A stretch of 64,000 nucleotides of DNA from Parachlorella kessleri. Taxonomy: Eukaryota > Chlorophyta > Trebouxiophyceae > Chlorellales > Chlorellaceae. A program made the translations under genes and the position numbers. The stretch's first letter is position 1. Every line of letters starts with the position of its first letter. The DNA is taken from the NCBI GenBank assembly GCA_001598975.1, contig BBXU01001744.1:23590-87589 (forward strand), written 5' to 3'. Shown piece by piece: positions 1 to 12,800 of this stretch. The notes under the pieces are model-generated. The model worked only from the letters and a program-made list of their open reading frames with translations. It made no database searches and had not been told where the DNA came from.

Positions 1-30
1 CTGATGACGGTCTGCTATTGGCAAATGCAG

Positions 31-869
31 GATGCTGCACTACTAATCCCAGCCGCTACAGTTCTGCTGCTCCGGACGGTCTGCGCTGTGCTGGATGAGC
101 ATGCCTCCACCGTGCTGTTAGGCACCTTCGCAGCACTGCTTGAGGATGTACCCCCGCTGCACGCCTGCTTGGGCAAGTCCACAGACGCCATGGCCAGCCT
201 GGCCGCCAGCGGCACCACAAAAATAATTGAAGTACCATATGGCCCCTGGCTTGATAAGGTTAGCCTAATAAGCTAGTAGCACCAGGCAGGCGTGGCAGCA
301 GGTCCACGGCGAGTTACTGCCTGCCCTCTTGTCAGCATGCCAGCAGATCACCAGCAGCCAGCTGCATCAGCAGGATGGAATGTTCCGCGATGTGGCGGTG
401 TCAGCCAGGACCTGCTGCAGCCCCAGTTGCAAGAACATGCAAGGGTATTGGGAGGCTTCCCTGCCGCGGAGCAAGTGTGCGGGGTGCGGGGAGGCGCTCT
501 ACTGCAGCAGGCAAGATTGGACTTTGCAGGAATACTTGTTTGCAAGTGTTGCCATGCCGCACTGGAGCCTGGGGAAGTATGACAAAAGGTCAGGCGTACG
601 AGGCTGCAGCTGTATTCTACGGGGTTAAAGGACCACTGCTTCTGCTCAAGCAAGCTTGGTGACATGCCGCTGCAACATGCAGCAACAACATGGGTGGGTT
701 TGGTCTGCGGCAGTGGCAGTAGCCAGGTGTATCGCTTTGGGGTGCAAATGATTCATCCTGCATGCCTTGTATTCATGTCAGCCTATCTGCAACCGGGTGC
801 AGGCAGTGCCAACGGCAGGATTGGCGGCGGCACAAGCCCATCTGCCAGGCCATCAGAGACCTGAAGTGA
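31..869 (+). pseudogene. MYND-family copy M1, 3' end only
   Basis: This is the last part of a MYND zinc-finger gene whose 5' exons lie left of the window. The penultimate exon runs about 31-510 and the last exon 803-869 (67 nt, as in all copies). Joined, they give the zinc-binding residues of a C-terminal MYND finger: the SKCAGCGEALYCSR segment followed by QCQRQDWRRHKPIC. The intron between them starts with GC (AG|GCAAGA) and ends in GTGCAG. In the first exon the frame breaks near 250-285: the reading that begins DAALLIPA stops after GPWLDK, while the QAWQQV segment and the MYND part lie in another frame. This may be a real lesion or a base-call error, so the pseudogene call is moderate. It is the most divergent copy together with M2. 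Confidence 0.6.
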
Positions 870-3580
870 TGAGCTGTCTTTGAAGAAGTCTTGTAGTACT
901 AGGCTGTGACCTGAGGCCTCGCAAGGGGCTCCTGCTATCAGAAAGGCGCCACATGGTAGTTGCCACTCAAAGAATAGAGCTTGTGGGCTGCATGCATGTG
1001 GCGAGTTCGTTCATTCCAGCAGCTGCTGTGATTGAGACCAAGAAGGGCTCCGATATGTTGTGCATGTGCTCTTCTGCTGATGCTGCACAATGCGTTTCAT
1101 GATGGCCTCAGACAATTCCTTGTACACAGGTGGGTCGGACAGGTTGGTGTGCCTACGAATGTGTAGTTTCGTGCTGACACTAGAATACATGCCTGGACAG
1201 AGCACTGCGTAGCTATGCACTACAACCCAGTAGAGGCGGTTCCCTTGGTGCCAGCGAAACAACACATGCGTGTGTTGTGAGAGCAAGCTGGTTCACAACT
1301 ATGACTGGCACAATCTACATAGTACCTGAGCTACTAGCTCAGGTACCTCCTAGTAGGATGCCGTCATGCAGTGCCTGCCTTCTCAAATCTTGCATTCATG
1401 GACTCATGACAATTGTACAGCATGCTGGGCCTGCTCTGCGCATTCTCACCTGACGAGGAGGCAACCTCGTCAGCTCTTCGCTTACTGCCCCAGTTGTCAT
1501 ATGCATACAGTCCAGCGAAACCGTGTAGCACAACCAGAATGCTGGCCACAGGTCTGGATCATCTACATCTAGGGTTTAGCATGGTACCCAGGGGATACTC
1601 ACCTGGTATGGGTACAAAAAGTTACATCTCCTCTTGCATGGGTACCCATTGGTACCCATGGTCCCCTACAAAGCTGTACAAATTCGTACTGGTGAAACTT
1701 GGTACTTTATTGTGCCAGTGCCAAACTGTGGCAAGTGGTACCCATAGCAGCAGGCACCGCCTTGTGCCAGTCATGGTTTGTACTACAGTGTACCAACAGA
1801 AAGCAGCACATACTGCTACATGGACAGGTAGCTGCCTCCGATCACATTGGCATGCTGGGCTTTTGACTGGGCACCCCTGCCAATCAGCTTGTAGATCACT
1901 GTCCATACCCACAGTTCGGCTACGAGCTAGACTCCGATCTTACAAGTGAGTTCAGCAGCCAGCCACGTCCGCCAAGTGTAGAAGCACAAAGCTTAAGCAA
2001 AGGTTATATTTTAGTAACGCCGCCAATACTTGCTGCGATGCGGCTGCCAGTAGTCGCTATAGTGAGGCTAGCTCAAACCACACCGCCTCAGCAAGCCCCT
2101 AGAGATATTAGATCTGCAGCATAGCAAAAGGAGCGGGTGTCACGGACATCGGAGTGCATACCTGGAGCTGCCCTATGCAAGCTTTGGGATTTCTTGCAAC
2201 AAATTTTGCTGTCAACAAGCGTCCCTACAAGTCCACAGGTAGAAGTGCGTACTAGCAAATCTTGCACTGCACTCCAGCACTGCAACACATAGCGCAAAGT
2301 AACAGCTCCTAAGCAGCGCATGCTGGCAGTATAGGGCAGCCCCCTCCCTCAGTCGCAGCACAGGAAGTGCTTGTCAGCTTCAGTGCATATACTCCGCTGA
2401 ACTCGCACTTGCCTTGGAACCCCGCGCAGGTAAACGGCTTGAACGGCGGCAACTGTGGCTCATCCCCAGTTGCCAAGTTTGGGAACCAGGGGACACACTT
2501 CAATCAATAACTGTTATTGCCTGGAGTACCGCGCCTAGAGAACCGCGCCTGGAGTAGCGCGCCTGCAGTATGAAAGTAAACTCTTTAGGGATGGATGCAA
2601 GCTTCCTTGGCTGTGCAGCACATCTGGCAGGCTCCTCCTGCACTGCAACCTGTGGGGCACCCACGGCCACGCAGCCTACCTTGCGGGTCATGTCCTTGTT
2701 TGGTAAAAGCGCCCCAGCCACGGCTTTCAGTCTTGTCCTTGGCTCACTAATAAAACTCCTATCCTGGACACCTGTAAAGCACGGCTTACAAGTGGCCGTG
2801 ATCAAACAGTGCCAGCGAAACGCCGCTAAAGAGTTGACTGGCCAGAGTTGGGTCAACACGCACCCACGCTCTCCACGGTCAACGCCGTGAGGCTACACGC
2901 GTTGGCTTCGCCGACCTCATATTCGCCCAAGCCTGATCTTGCTGGCATCGCCTCATGGCCGATGGGTCGGATCGATCATCTGATGAGCGACAAGGCTTCA
3001 TTTAGTTCAGCTGAGATTCAAGAATGAAATACGACGGAGACAGCCACCGCAGTGCGCACTTGCAAGGACTTGGCATGCTAGCATGCTCAGGTCACCCCCA
3101 GGTCAGCAGGCACCGCATGGGCGCTGGAGCCACTGTGCGCCACAGCGGTGTGCATATCGACCTTGTCATGTCAAGAATAAACGGAAGCTATGATCGTGGG
3201 CTAGGACACTGTACTAGTGCACTCTCAGCCCCGCTCCAGGTGCATTGTATTGGTGCCTTGTTGTGCCGTGCAAGCATTGTTGCAACTGTGCACCCTCGCC
3301 AATAGTACAAAGAAGTAGGGTATAGCCAGGGCCACCAGTGGCTACCTTACTGCAGAGACACCCCAGTGTAGGAGATTGCAACAGTACTGGTGGGGTATAC
3401 CTGCAACTTTGTACTTATGAGCACTGGTCCCAGGTGGGTACAAAAAAGCACACCTGCAAGGGTGCAATCGGGTACCAGGCTAGCACGGGTACACAAAGGT
3501 ACCATATAGTGCGGTCCAATATGGTACCGAGTGGGTGCCCATGCAAGTCAGCACCCACTGGATACAATGCTTTGGCCTAG
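870..3580. other. Intergenic, no supported gene; GTAC-rich and repeated tracts
   Basis: I see no convincing gene here. Short open frames on both strands have no recognisable domain. About 1360-1570 resembles 8760-8930, the sequence just before fragment M3, so it is probably an old duplicated upstream region. Around 2521-2570 a 14-bp unit (CTGGAGTACCGCGC) is repeated about three and a half times with small changes. Two stretches, about 1580-1800 and 3380-3530, are unusually dense in the tetranucleotide GTAC. Confidence 0.5.
2521..2570. repeat. 14-bp tandem repeat, about 3.5 units
   Basis: Units start at about 2521, 2535 and 2549, each close to CTGGAGTACCGCGC, with a partial fourth unit. It is an ordinary short minisatellite in the intergenic region between M1 and M2. 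Confidence 0.7.
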
Positions 3581-5682
3581 ATGCTAGATGACGACGTAGC
3601 ACGAGTACAGGAGCTGCTGGCTCGTATTAAGGCTGAGGCAGAGGAGGCCAGGTGCCCTTTGAGACCAAAGATAGTCCCATATGGCAGAGCTACTGGCTGG
3701 TGCCAACCCCTACTTGTCCCCTGACCACTTGCAGTGCCCAACCTGCCGTGCCCACTGGCCTGGCAGCGGCTGTGCTAGAGCTGTCCGATCGGCTGGGACT
3801 CTACAGCGATAACGAGTCGCTTGATAAAACAATACTTGCTGCCGCCGGCGGCAGCCAGCTGGCAGTGGACCTGCAGCATGTCTTCTGCTCTGGCACCCTG
3901 CTTACACGCCTCTGCAGCCGAGCAGCGGTTGAGCAAGACCCAGCCGCTGTGACTGCCTTCCTCCGGGGCCTGACTTCTGTGGTGGAAGCCCTGCCCTCGG
4001 CAGCTGTTGACTTTGTAGCTCTCAGGGATGTGGCTGGTTATATAGATGATGCTCTAGCCATAGCAGAGCATCACCACAACGCCGAGGCAGGCAAGTTCAT
4101 ATCACAGAGTCCCACTCCATGTCAGTAGTGTTTTAGCGGTGCAGGTGCTGGTCTTCACCTCATTCTCTTGCAGTGCTCTTTTTGCCGCATGTGGTGAACT
4201 GTAGTAATATCAAAGGCATCTGATGTCGACGCCAGGGGGGCATACCTACTGCAACTACTTCCTTCACACAATGCCAACTGTTTTGTAACCAGACACACTA
4301 ATGCGATCATCCACCTCTGCCATGCAGGCTCTAACACCACCAGCACTCTCTTGGCTGCGCAGCAGCATGCGATGTGTCAAAAGATGCGCGAGGCCTTCGT
4401 GATCTTTGCATTTAGGTGCATGCAAGCACCCGGCGCTGCAGAACGGTGGGGTTTGAGTCCTGCAAGCCCTGCCCTGGAGCCCATGCTGCACCTGGCCCTG
4501 GGACAGCTCAGCGCAGCATGCCAGCTGGCAGCAGAGCAGCCTGTCGGCTTAGCAGCGCTTCCAAGCAAGGTTAGAAGGCAATTGCTGGAACAGCAACCTG
4601 AACTTGAGATCCTAGCCAATGCCCATGGTAAGGCGTGGGGTGCGGCCTCGCTGTCCAGGAGGCTGCTGGCGACGGCGCTGGAGGCAGCTGCACAGGGGCG
4701 CTTGAACCTGCAGCGTCTCATGCTTCGTGCACCAGGATTCATCAAGGTGTGTTTTGCATGGCGGGGTCTTCTGAACGCCTGAATCGCTGACAAATGGCCA
4801 GCGACCAGTTGGGTCAAATGCCCACAGGACGGTGCTTGGGCCCCAAGGCTGCTGCAGTGGAGCGCTGTATACCAGCTGAGGTGCGACAGAGCATCATGCT
4901 GTAAACCCCATACGCAAGTCGCGAGGCGAAATCGCCATGTTGAATGCGACCACGCACTTCTTTGTTGCAGGTTCTGGACCATTACGCCACCCAAACCACC
5001 CCACAGAAGCACCCACACCCAAGGATCCAGGGCTTGGGGGTCATCGGCCTCGTAATCGTGCTGCTGCTGCAGCAGCGGCTGTTCCGCTACCTAACAACCC
5101 CATTGCCAAGCCAGACAGACTATCCTGTCCTTGAAAGGGCTATGGCACAGCGCATGCAGTGGATAGTTGCAGCGGCAGGGCTAGCTAGGCTATTGCACTC
5201 CACAGACATTGATGCTGCTGCATTATCTCCTGCTCGCGGCAGCAGCAGCAGTAGTGGCAGCGGTGGCGAGCGCGGCTGGTGGTAGTGAAGCCAGGGGCCA
5301 CCCTCGGGGAGGCCATCTGGGGTCTTAATGCGGTGCTTGCCATGATACGGGACAGCCTGGGAGCAACCTGTGCCAGCTTCATGACATCCACAGGGACCCT
5401 TCCGACGTTTGCCAAGCTGCCTGGCGCTGAGGCTGCAACTCTGAGTTTGACAGAAATGCTGCTGCGGCTGATACCCAAGCGGCCTGCCATTGAGGCTCTG
5501 GCGAACAGCCTCCACCCTCGAGATGGTGACCAAGAATCCCCTCGGTTTACCCTGCACGTAGCGGCCTTGCTAGCTGTTGACTTGGTTGGTGCACCCAGCT
5601 TCCAGCTGTCCAGCAATCAGTTGTCAGAGGGGCCACGACGCACTCGCCAGGATAGCCTGGTCAACAGTGATAGCCAAGGCGG

Positions 5683-5719
<37 letters not shown>

Positions 5720-8029
5720 GTGCATCAAGCAACAGCAGATGGGTTATTGACGAGGGTTGCGAGTTTGGCAGGCACAGCTGCTAAGCTTGGTCGGTACCTA
5801 ACTGCCACGCCACCCCGGCTTGCACACTGTTCTGATGAGCCCTCTGATGCGGTCCAAACATGTGCATTCGTGGTGGAGGCAGTGGCAAAGCTGTGCGCCA
5901 GTACTCTAGCCCTAAACTCTCAGCTTTGCGAGCCTTCTGGCCTGCGTCATGGACTGATCGGCCATCTACGAAGCACCGGCTTCAAGGCCTTCCTCTGCCT
6001 GCCAGCACTGGCACAGGCCTATGGGGCCCTGGCTCCAGAAGACATGAAGGTCTTCATGCATGAGCAGAAATCTCTATCATTCATCCACCACCTGCTGCTT
6101 CGGGTGAGTGTTGGCTGGGAAGGGCGCTATAGCACCTTATGGACCTGTAGCAGTGGGAGGATATCCTGCACAACACCAGCTAGATGAGTAGGAGATAATT
6201 GAGAGTAGGCACATAAACATCATCCTGGTTACATGCATTCATAGCCTCACTTTAGGTGAAAACAGAGCCTCATGTGGAAGGCACGCCATTGTAAGCTGTA
6301 GTGCCTGTCAGCTGCTATTCAGACCTGATGTTTTCAAATGTAACGGTGCAGCTGAGAGAGCTACATCTAGTCGATGAGGCTGTAAGGGGAGGGGGCTTGG
6401 GCCCGCTGCTGGCGCACAGGTTGCGCACCATGCTGGTAAGTCTGCATTCGGCTGCTGCTGTAGTGCATGATGCACGCATTACTGGGCAAATTTGGCATGT
6501 GATATGGCGCAACCATATGGACAGCTGCGTCCCATTACATGTTTGATGTAAGCACTGCAAGTTGACCTTATGGGAGGCATAGAGGGCAAATCCACAGTCC
6601 TTGAGAGCTCTAGTCAAAGTGGCAATGCGCCAGTCTGCTCGCATGGAAGCATGGACATTCCGACGCGACCCTCTAACTTTGTGGGCATGTTTGCTTGCAG
6701 GCCCTGGCTGAAGATGAGACGGTGACCCTGCTCCTGCTGGTTTCTTCTCTACTCGCAGACGAGCGCACCCAGGGCCTGGCAATCGCTCTTGTGAAGGATG
6801 GCCTGCTGGAGGCTGCTGCCCAGCACTGTCGCCACTTTGTGCGAGGAAGAAGTCCAAGGAATCAAGCACCAACGGTGAGGCGTGCCTCGTTGGTGTTGTT
6901 AGCGATGCCCTGGTTGTGCCATGCGTAGAGCATGTTCCTTACGACCGCTCTCTTGTGTATGTGCTTGCTTGTGGTTGTTAAGACAGCAAGGCTACTACCT
7001 AGCCTGCATGCCTGAGGGACATTCATCAGCTACTTGGGCAGTCACAACAGAGTTCTGCGATTTTTTGTTGTGCTTGTTACACTTCAGCCTGAGCAGCCGG
7101 CAGCGCGGCAGGGTGCTAATATGCGCTATAGCGCAGGTCTAGCTAAGTACAGTAGCCACTCTCCTGGGGTATGCAGGTTGCTGCTGGGCAACCGTTTGTG
7201 TGGGTGCCACTGTTTACGGTCTTCCTTCTAAGGGCTGTATGCTGGGTGTTAGATAACAATGCCTCCAGCGGGCTGTTGACCTCCTTTCCGGCGCTACTGG
7301 GAGATGTGCCGCCGCTGCATTGCGCCGGAATCACAGCAGATGTGTTTGCCAGCCTCGCAAGCGGCAGCCCCCACCCCCGCCAGTTGTCATCCCGCCCGGA
7401 ACCTGGGTTGCCAAGTTCAGCACCGAGAAGGCATGGAAGCTGGTCTGCGACCAGCTGCTCCCTGCCCTCTCAGCAGCGTGCGAGGCTGTCATCTCAGGCA
7501 GCCAGTCGCAGCAGCAGGATGGCATCTTCCGTGATGTGGCGGTGTCGGCCTGGACCTGCTGCAGTCCGGGCTGCACCAACTTGGCAGGCCAGCAGGAGGC
7601 ATCTGTTGTTATGAGCAAGTGTGCAGGGTGTGGCGAGGCACGCTACTGCAGCTGGCAAGTGTTGATGGGGAAGCAAGCTTGGCTAGTTGCCCGGCAAGGT
7701 GCCTACTAGGAGAGCTGGCCAAGAGTTGGTCACATCAAGCGCTCAACCATTGAGGCAGCTTCAACAGGGCTCCCTAGGTCCACGTCGCATGTGTTGGCCG
7801 CCCCCACCCCAGCATGTGACTGCCCCTTGTTGACAGGGCAAACCATCATACCAGGCCATACCCAGACCAGAACCCGGTGAGAGCACGTTGTGTCCGTTCT
7901 ACTATCTACTAGTGAGTAAAGCACCTTCCTGCTGTCTGCGGGCAGTGCCAGCGGAAGGACTGGAGACGTCACAATCCTAACTGTCAGGCCATTCGAGAAC
8001 TGAAATGTTGTTCAAGCGAGGGTCTGTAG
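3581..8029 (+). pseudogene. MYND-family copy M2, divergent subtype, probably decayed
   Basis: Exons by homology: 3581-3651, 3735-4090, 4328-4746, 4971-6103, 6352-6435, 6701-6874, 7177-7654 and about 7942-8029. The protein starts MLDDDVARVQELLARIKAEA (likely a helix), unlike the MDN start of M4-M8, but keeps the same eight-exon plan, the helical middle region, a Ser-rich tract near 5686-5720 and the MYND finger. Lesions: the large fourth exon changes frame near 5275 (TGG TGG TAG); exon 7 changes frame in a C-rich run near 7355-7380; the acceptor of the last intron reads TGCGG where other copies have TGCAG; and the usual TGA stop is replaced, so the frame runs eight codons further to a TAG. Introns 2 and 7 begin with GC (GCAAGT). 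Several independent lesions favour a pseudogene, although indel errors in the assembly cannot be excluded. Confidence 0.65.
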
Positions 8030-8927
8030 CGAGGTTGGGTTATCAATTCTTTGCAGCGCAGCATGGGCATGCTGTTGATTGGGCCGGCATGGTGCAAATG
8101 TTTGCAACAACCCTGGCAGGTGCAAACCCCGGCATGGTGCAAATTTGTGTAACAACCCAGTAACAGTATGACAGCTGGGGCGCCAGTCTACTGTGTGGCC
8201 TTGCGAAACAAGGCCAAGACATATGCATATTAGTGCAAGCTAGCGATTTGCTGTTTGTCTTGGTAACTGGACACTTGATTCATATCCGTCAATATTAATA
8301 GTTGACAGCTAATCTTGCCCTCACCAATAACCAGCCCACGTATGTGCCACTCAAGTTGAATGCCCAACATATCAGGGTGCTTTCAACTTCTTGGCTTGGG
8401 TTGTTGACAGCCAGTCTTTCACAAGAGGCCATTGCTTGCCAGAGCGCAGGCGGCCAGAGCGATGCTGGGCGTGCTGACCTGGGCCAGCACAACCAGGATA
8501 GACGTCTCTATGGCCCCTGCGCTCTTGCTGCCTTGGATCTGATCAAGCGCTAATGTGCGTATGCTACTGGCTTTGTAGCCCTCCTCAGCACTAAGGCAGT
8601 GGGGGCGCCCTAGCCTGGGCGTATTCAGGCTGCCCTAGCTACCCCCTTGCCAGCCCTAGCAGAGCTCTAGCAGAGCCGTAGTACCTTGGCTAGGAAGACT
8701 TGCACTTGCATGTACTGCGAGGCATGCCCGCGGCAGACTGGGACAGGTTTTTGGTTGCCAACCAGTGCATGCCTCCTCAGAAGTCTTGCATTGGTGCCAT
8801 AATGACAATGGCACAGCGTGCTGGGCCTGCCCTGTGCGTTTTCAGCTTCGCGACCTGGTGGTAAATAGCTGCTCTCCCTACAGTAGGTGACCAGTGGATC
8901 CGGCAGACAACCTGCAGCACAACCAGC
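8030..8927. other. Intergenic between M2 and M3
   Basis: No gene is supported. At about 8088-8160 a roughly 45-bp unit beginning CCGGCATGGTGCAAAT occurs twice in tandem. At 8452-8490 there is a copy of the conserved upstream element found before M4-M8, but no first exon of that type follows it, so it looks like a leftover of a deleted or rearranged copy. The stretch 8760-8927 matches the upstream region also seen near 1360-1570. Confidence 0.5.
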
Positions 8928-9443
8928 ATGCTGCCCACAGTTGACGACGTAGCACGCATACAGGAATTGCTGGCTCCCGTCTAGGATAAGGCAAAACAGG
9001 CCAGGTGCCCTTAGAGACTGAGGAAATATGCAAGAGGAAAATGTATAGCTGAAGTCAACACCTGCTTTTGTTTCCTGACCTCTGCAGTGCCCTACCCACC
9101 GTGTCCAGTGGCCTGGCAGCGGCTGTGGAAGAGCTGTCCTATTGGCTGAAGTGCTTCAGCGACGGCACGTCGCTTGACAAGACGTTACTTGCTGCTGCTG
9201 GTGGCAGCCAGTTAGCAGTGGACCTGCAAGACATATTCTGCTCTGGCAGCCTGCTTACACGCCTCTGCAGCCGAGCCGCGGTTGAACAACACCCAGCCGC
9301 TGTGGCTGCCTTCCTTCAAGGGCTGACTGCTGTGGTGGAAGCCCTGCCCTCGGCAGCTGTTGATTATGCAACATTTAGGGAAGCGGCTGGCTATATAGAT
9401 GCTGCGCTAGCCCTAGCAGAGCGTCACGGCAACAACAAGGCAG
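8928..9443 (+). pseudogene. MYND-family fragment M3 (first two exons only)
   Basis: This is a partial duplicate of the M2 subtype. Exon 1 is 8928-9004 and exon 2 is 9088-9443 (356 nt, exactly the length in M2). Exon 1 contains an in-frame TAG at 8982-8984. Exon 2 is open and encodes segments such as GGSQLAVDLQDIFCSGSLL, very close to M2. Its donor is AG|GCGAGT, a GC-type site. No third exon follows before the next gene starts at 9817, so the copy was truncated by the duplication or by a deletion. It is a dead fragment. Confidence 0.8.
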
Positions 9444-9816
9444 GCGAGTTGTACATGAAAGAGTGACGCTCACTGTCAATGGTCTTTGAGCAGCATAGAT
9501 GCCGGCCCTTACCCCGTTGGTTTGGCATTGCTAAAAGTGTTGGGCACCTGTGCCCAGCTGGGTTGAACACCCGCCCAGGTGTGTCGCTCAAAAGAATTGC
9601 CAATCATCCTAGGTGGTTCCCTAGCTAGTTCCGTGGTTTGCTTGGGTCTTTGGGGCCGCCGATCTACTTCTTTATTGATTAGCAAGCAAAGTTAATAGCG
9701 CAGGCGCCACAGAGATGCTGAGCGTGCTGACCTGGCTTGGAGGATCCTCATGATCGACCTGGACAAATGCGCCCATAGTTTCGCGACAGCCAGGATTATA
9801 GGATTATAGGTTTTCA
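9444..9816. other. Spacer between M3 and M4
   Basis: About 370 bp with no gene. It includes the conserved upstream block at 9698-9740 and a short direct repeat ending just before the M4 start codon (GGATTATAGGATTATAGG). Confidence 0.5.
9698..9740 (+). promoter_or_regulatory. Conserved upstream block of MYND copies (M4)
   Basis: A block reading GCGCAGGCGCCACAGAGATG and continuing CTGAGCGTGCTGACCTGG lies about 75-120 bp before the ATG of M4. Nearly the same block precedes M5 (15125-15170), M6 (20475-20520), M7 (25813-25860) and M8 (31926-31970), with a stray copy at 8452-8490. It could be a core promoter, a 5' untranslated exon or simply co-duplicated sequence. No TATA box is evident. Confidence 0.5.
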
Positions 9817-12800
9817 ATGGACAGTACCTGCGAGCTTGGTGCGGATGCGGTGGGCAGGACGTCACCTGGGCAGTCTAAGGCAACAGATGACAGCTCGACG
9901 ACTGATGACATCATAAATACCACTTTAGAGCTCCTATGTCGTGTTCAAGACGAGGCAAACGCCTGGGCAGATGTTCCCAGGTACTGGATCTGTTTTGGTG
10001 TCTTTACCCTGTGCCCTGGCAAGCATGCCATCCAGAAACTCGCTGCTCCAGAATAAATAACTAAGGAGCTCCTTACATTGGTGCAGTCCGCCGCCTGGCA
10101 TCCCAGCCGGGCTGGCTGCAACTGTGGAGACCCTGTCTTACGGGCTAACCAGGCAGGGCTTTTTGAAGGCACTTCAGACGGCTCCAGCTGGTGGGCCTGT
10201 TGCAGCAGCACTGCAACGGTTATACTGCCGTGGCAGCCTTATGAACCGCTTCTGCAACAATGGCGCTGTCACGCAAACGCCAGCAGCAGTGGCGGGCTTC
10301 CTGGTCGGACTGAGGGACATGCTGGGCGCCTTCCCCGAGGCGACGGTTGAATTATGACGCGCTGAACGCACTGGCAAGTCATATAGACTCTGCTGTGTAT
10401 GCAGCACCGCAAGTCAATGAAAGAGAGGGAGGTGAGCAGCGACAGTGGGTGGGTCCCCGGAGCATGGCATGCGGTGGTGGACTTGCTCTGCACTGTGTTG
10501 AGTGCTGTGGAGGTGTTAGTAAGAGCCTGGCAAGTATCACGGCCTGTCGCAAGTTGGATCAGTGGATCGGTGGTTGAGGCAGAGGCACTGGCTGGAAGGA
10601 CATGAAGGGATAGCAGTGGCTGTCGAACCTCCAAGCATGGACATGCAGGCCGGTCTGCCAGCTCACACCAGCTCTTCCTGGGGTTGGCTTGCAGGCGCCG
10701 GGAGCAACGAAGTGCAACTCCTGCTTCAAAGCTTCATCAGTGCTGCCGCTGCATGCATGGCAGCACCCGGTGGTGAAGAGCGATGGGCTTTTACACCAGC
10801 GAGCCCTGCCCTGGTGCCCATCCTGCGCCTGGCCCTGTCAGAGCTCAGCGCAGCGTGCCAGCTGGCAGCAGAGCCGCTTGGCAGCGCAGCAGGAAGATCT
10901 ACACGGCGCGCAGTGGAGCAGGCGGGGCACACACAATCGTCTGAAGATCAGCTCGCGCCGGCTACCGAGGACAGAGGAGAATGTGCGTTCATCCTCTTCG
11001 ACAAACTGCAGACCCTGGCTGAGGTGGCGGCTGACCAGGGGCGCCTTGAGGTGCAGCGCCTACTGGGTGTCACACCCGCCTTCACCAAGGTACCGCTGTA
11101 GTGGGCTGTAGCGTGCGTGCAATATGGCCCGCTGGAGGGCGCGTAGTGTCTGTGCATGGGTCGCCCAAGCAGCGGCCGCATGTAAGGGCGTGAGCTGCGG
11201 TATTGGACGTGCATCTCACATCGTAAGAGGCCACAGAGGGCAGTCTGAGCAGTGCAGCCCTCAAAGTGGTGCAATCATACACGTGCAGCAAGTGGTGTTG
11301 TGTGGTGGGCAGCTTTCCTTTCCGCAAGCTCCCACCATACCATTTGCTTGGCATGCGATGCCTTTACTGCGCACGTGGTCTGTGGCTGTGCAGTTTGTGG
11401 ACCTTTGCGGGAGCCCAGCCAGTCAACTCGGGGCACCACAGCTCAGCATGCTTCACCATGGGATCTGCGGCCTCAGCTTGGTGTTGAAGGTGCAGAGGAG
11501 GCTGCTGCACAGCTTACGGCCCCTACCCCAAAGCGACGGTGCCCAGTCGGCTATAGCGGCCATATCTGAGCAGCGCATGCAGTGTGTGGCAGCAGCAGTG
11601 GCGGTTGCCAAGCTCCTGCACAGAGCATCTGATGCTGCCGCCGGCAATGGCTGCTTTGAGGGGGGCCAGAGCGGCACTCTAGATGACAAGATTGTCGCCG
11701 TGTCTGGGGAGGGTCTCGCCAGTGCTGTCATATCGATCGGTTACATGGACCCTACGGGCTCAGCAGGTCCAGCTCTCACTGAGTGCCAAGGTGGGCACGC
11801 AGCTTGCTCCAAGCTGCAGGATGCAATACAGCTGGCTCGGCTGGCAGAGCTCCTTGTCGGCTTGGTACCCAAACGCACCGCCCTTGCCGTGGTTCCTTCC
11901 AGCAGCGAGTTTGCAGTTACGCAGCTCAGTCGCTCGAGGGTATTCCTGCTGAGCTATGCGGCCGACATTGCCAATAAAGCACTGGCAGCAGCCATGCGTG
12001 CATTGCCCAAGCAGCAGCAGGCTCAAGGGACCCCTCAGCCTTCGACCCACAGCCTCAGCAGTCCCAGCGGCAGCAGTAGGGGAAGCATAGCACCCCCGGA
12101 AGCTGAAGCCCTCGTGCATAGCACTGCCAGCCTGACAGGAACAGCAGCGAAGCTGCGTCACTGCCTGCCTAACTTGGCAGCGTTGGATCCTGCCAATGCA
12201 CGGTGTGGCTGGAAGGGCAGCAGCTACTGGTATGTCTTGCTACTAGAAACGGTGACAGAGCTGTGCTGCTGCGTGCTGGAAGGCAACCCACACCTGGCGC
12301 AAGCTCCTGGCCCGCAGCGCAGCCTGACGCGTCACCTGCAGAGCACAGGCTTCCTTACCTTTGTGTGCCTGCCAGCCCTGGCAGAGGCGCATGGTGCCAT
12401 GGACCCCTATGACAGGGCGGCACTGCTTGAAAGGCAGACCACCAACATGTTGGTTGCAGCCCTGATACCCCTGGTGGGTGTAGTGGTTGATATACTGTCA
12501 AGGCTGAGTCGCTTGTCCCAGGGCTGGCCTGCTTGTGCTTCTGGAGGAACCTACACTTCAAATTTTCATCAAAACATCTTTTCTAGGGGCAGAGACATGT
12601 TGCTATTTCCAAACCGCGTAGCCTGCTCCCACATCTGAATGGATTGCAGAGACTGCTATAAAGCAATGTATTTCAACAAGATCGCCTGATCCCCTTTGTT
12701 TCTTTGCAGTTCGAGGAGCTGCATCTCATTGATGAAGCTGTTAGGGGAGGAGGACTCGGCCCTTGGCTGAAGCAGTGTTTGGACGATCAACTGGTAGGTC

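Noticed and set aside
1011..1286. 91-codon minus-strand open frame as a gene
   Set aside because: No homologue recognised and no supporting splice or promoter context; kept as non-coding.
2500..2859. 119-codon minus-strand open frame as a gene
   Set aside because: No recognisable domain, unlike the neighbours in composition, and it crosses the 14-bp minisatellite; length alone is not enough in GC-rich DNA.
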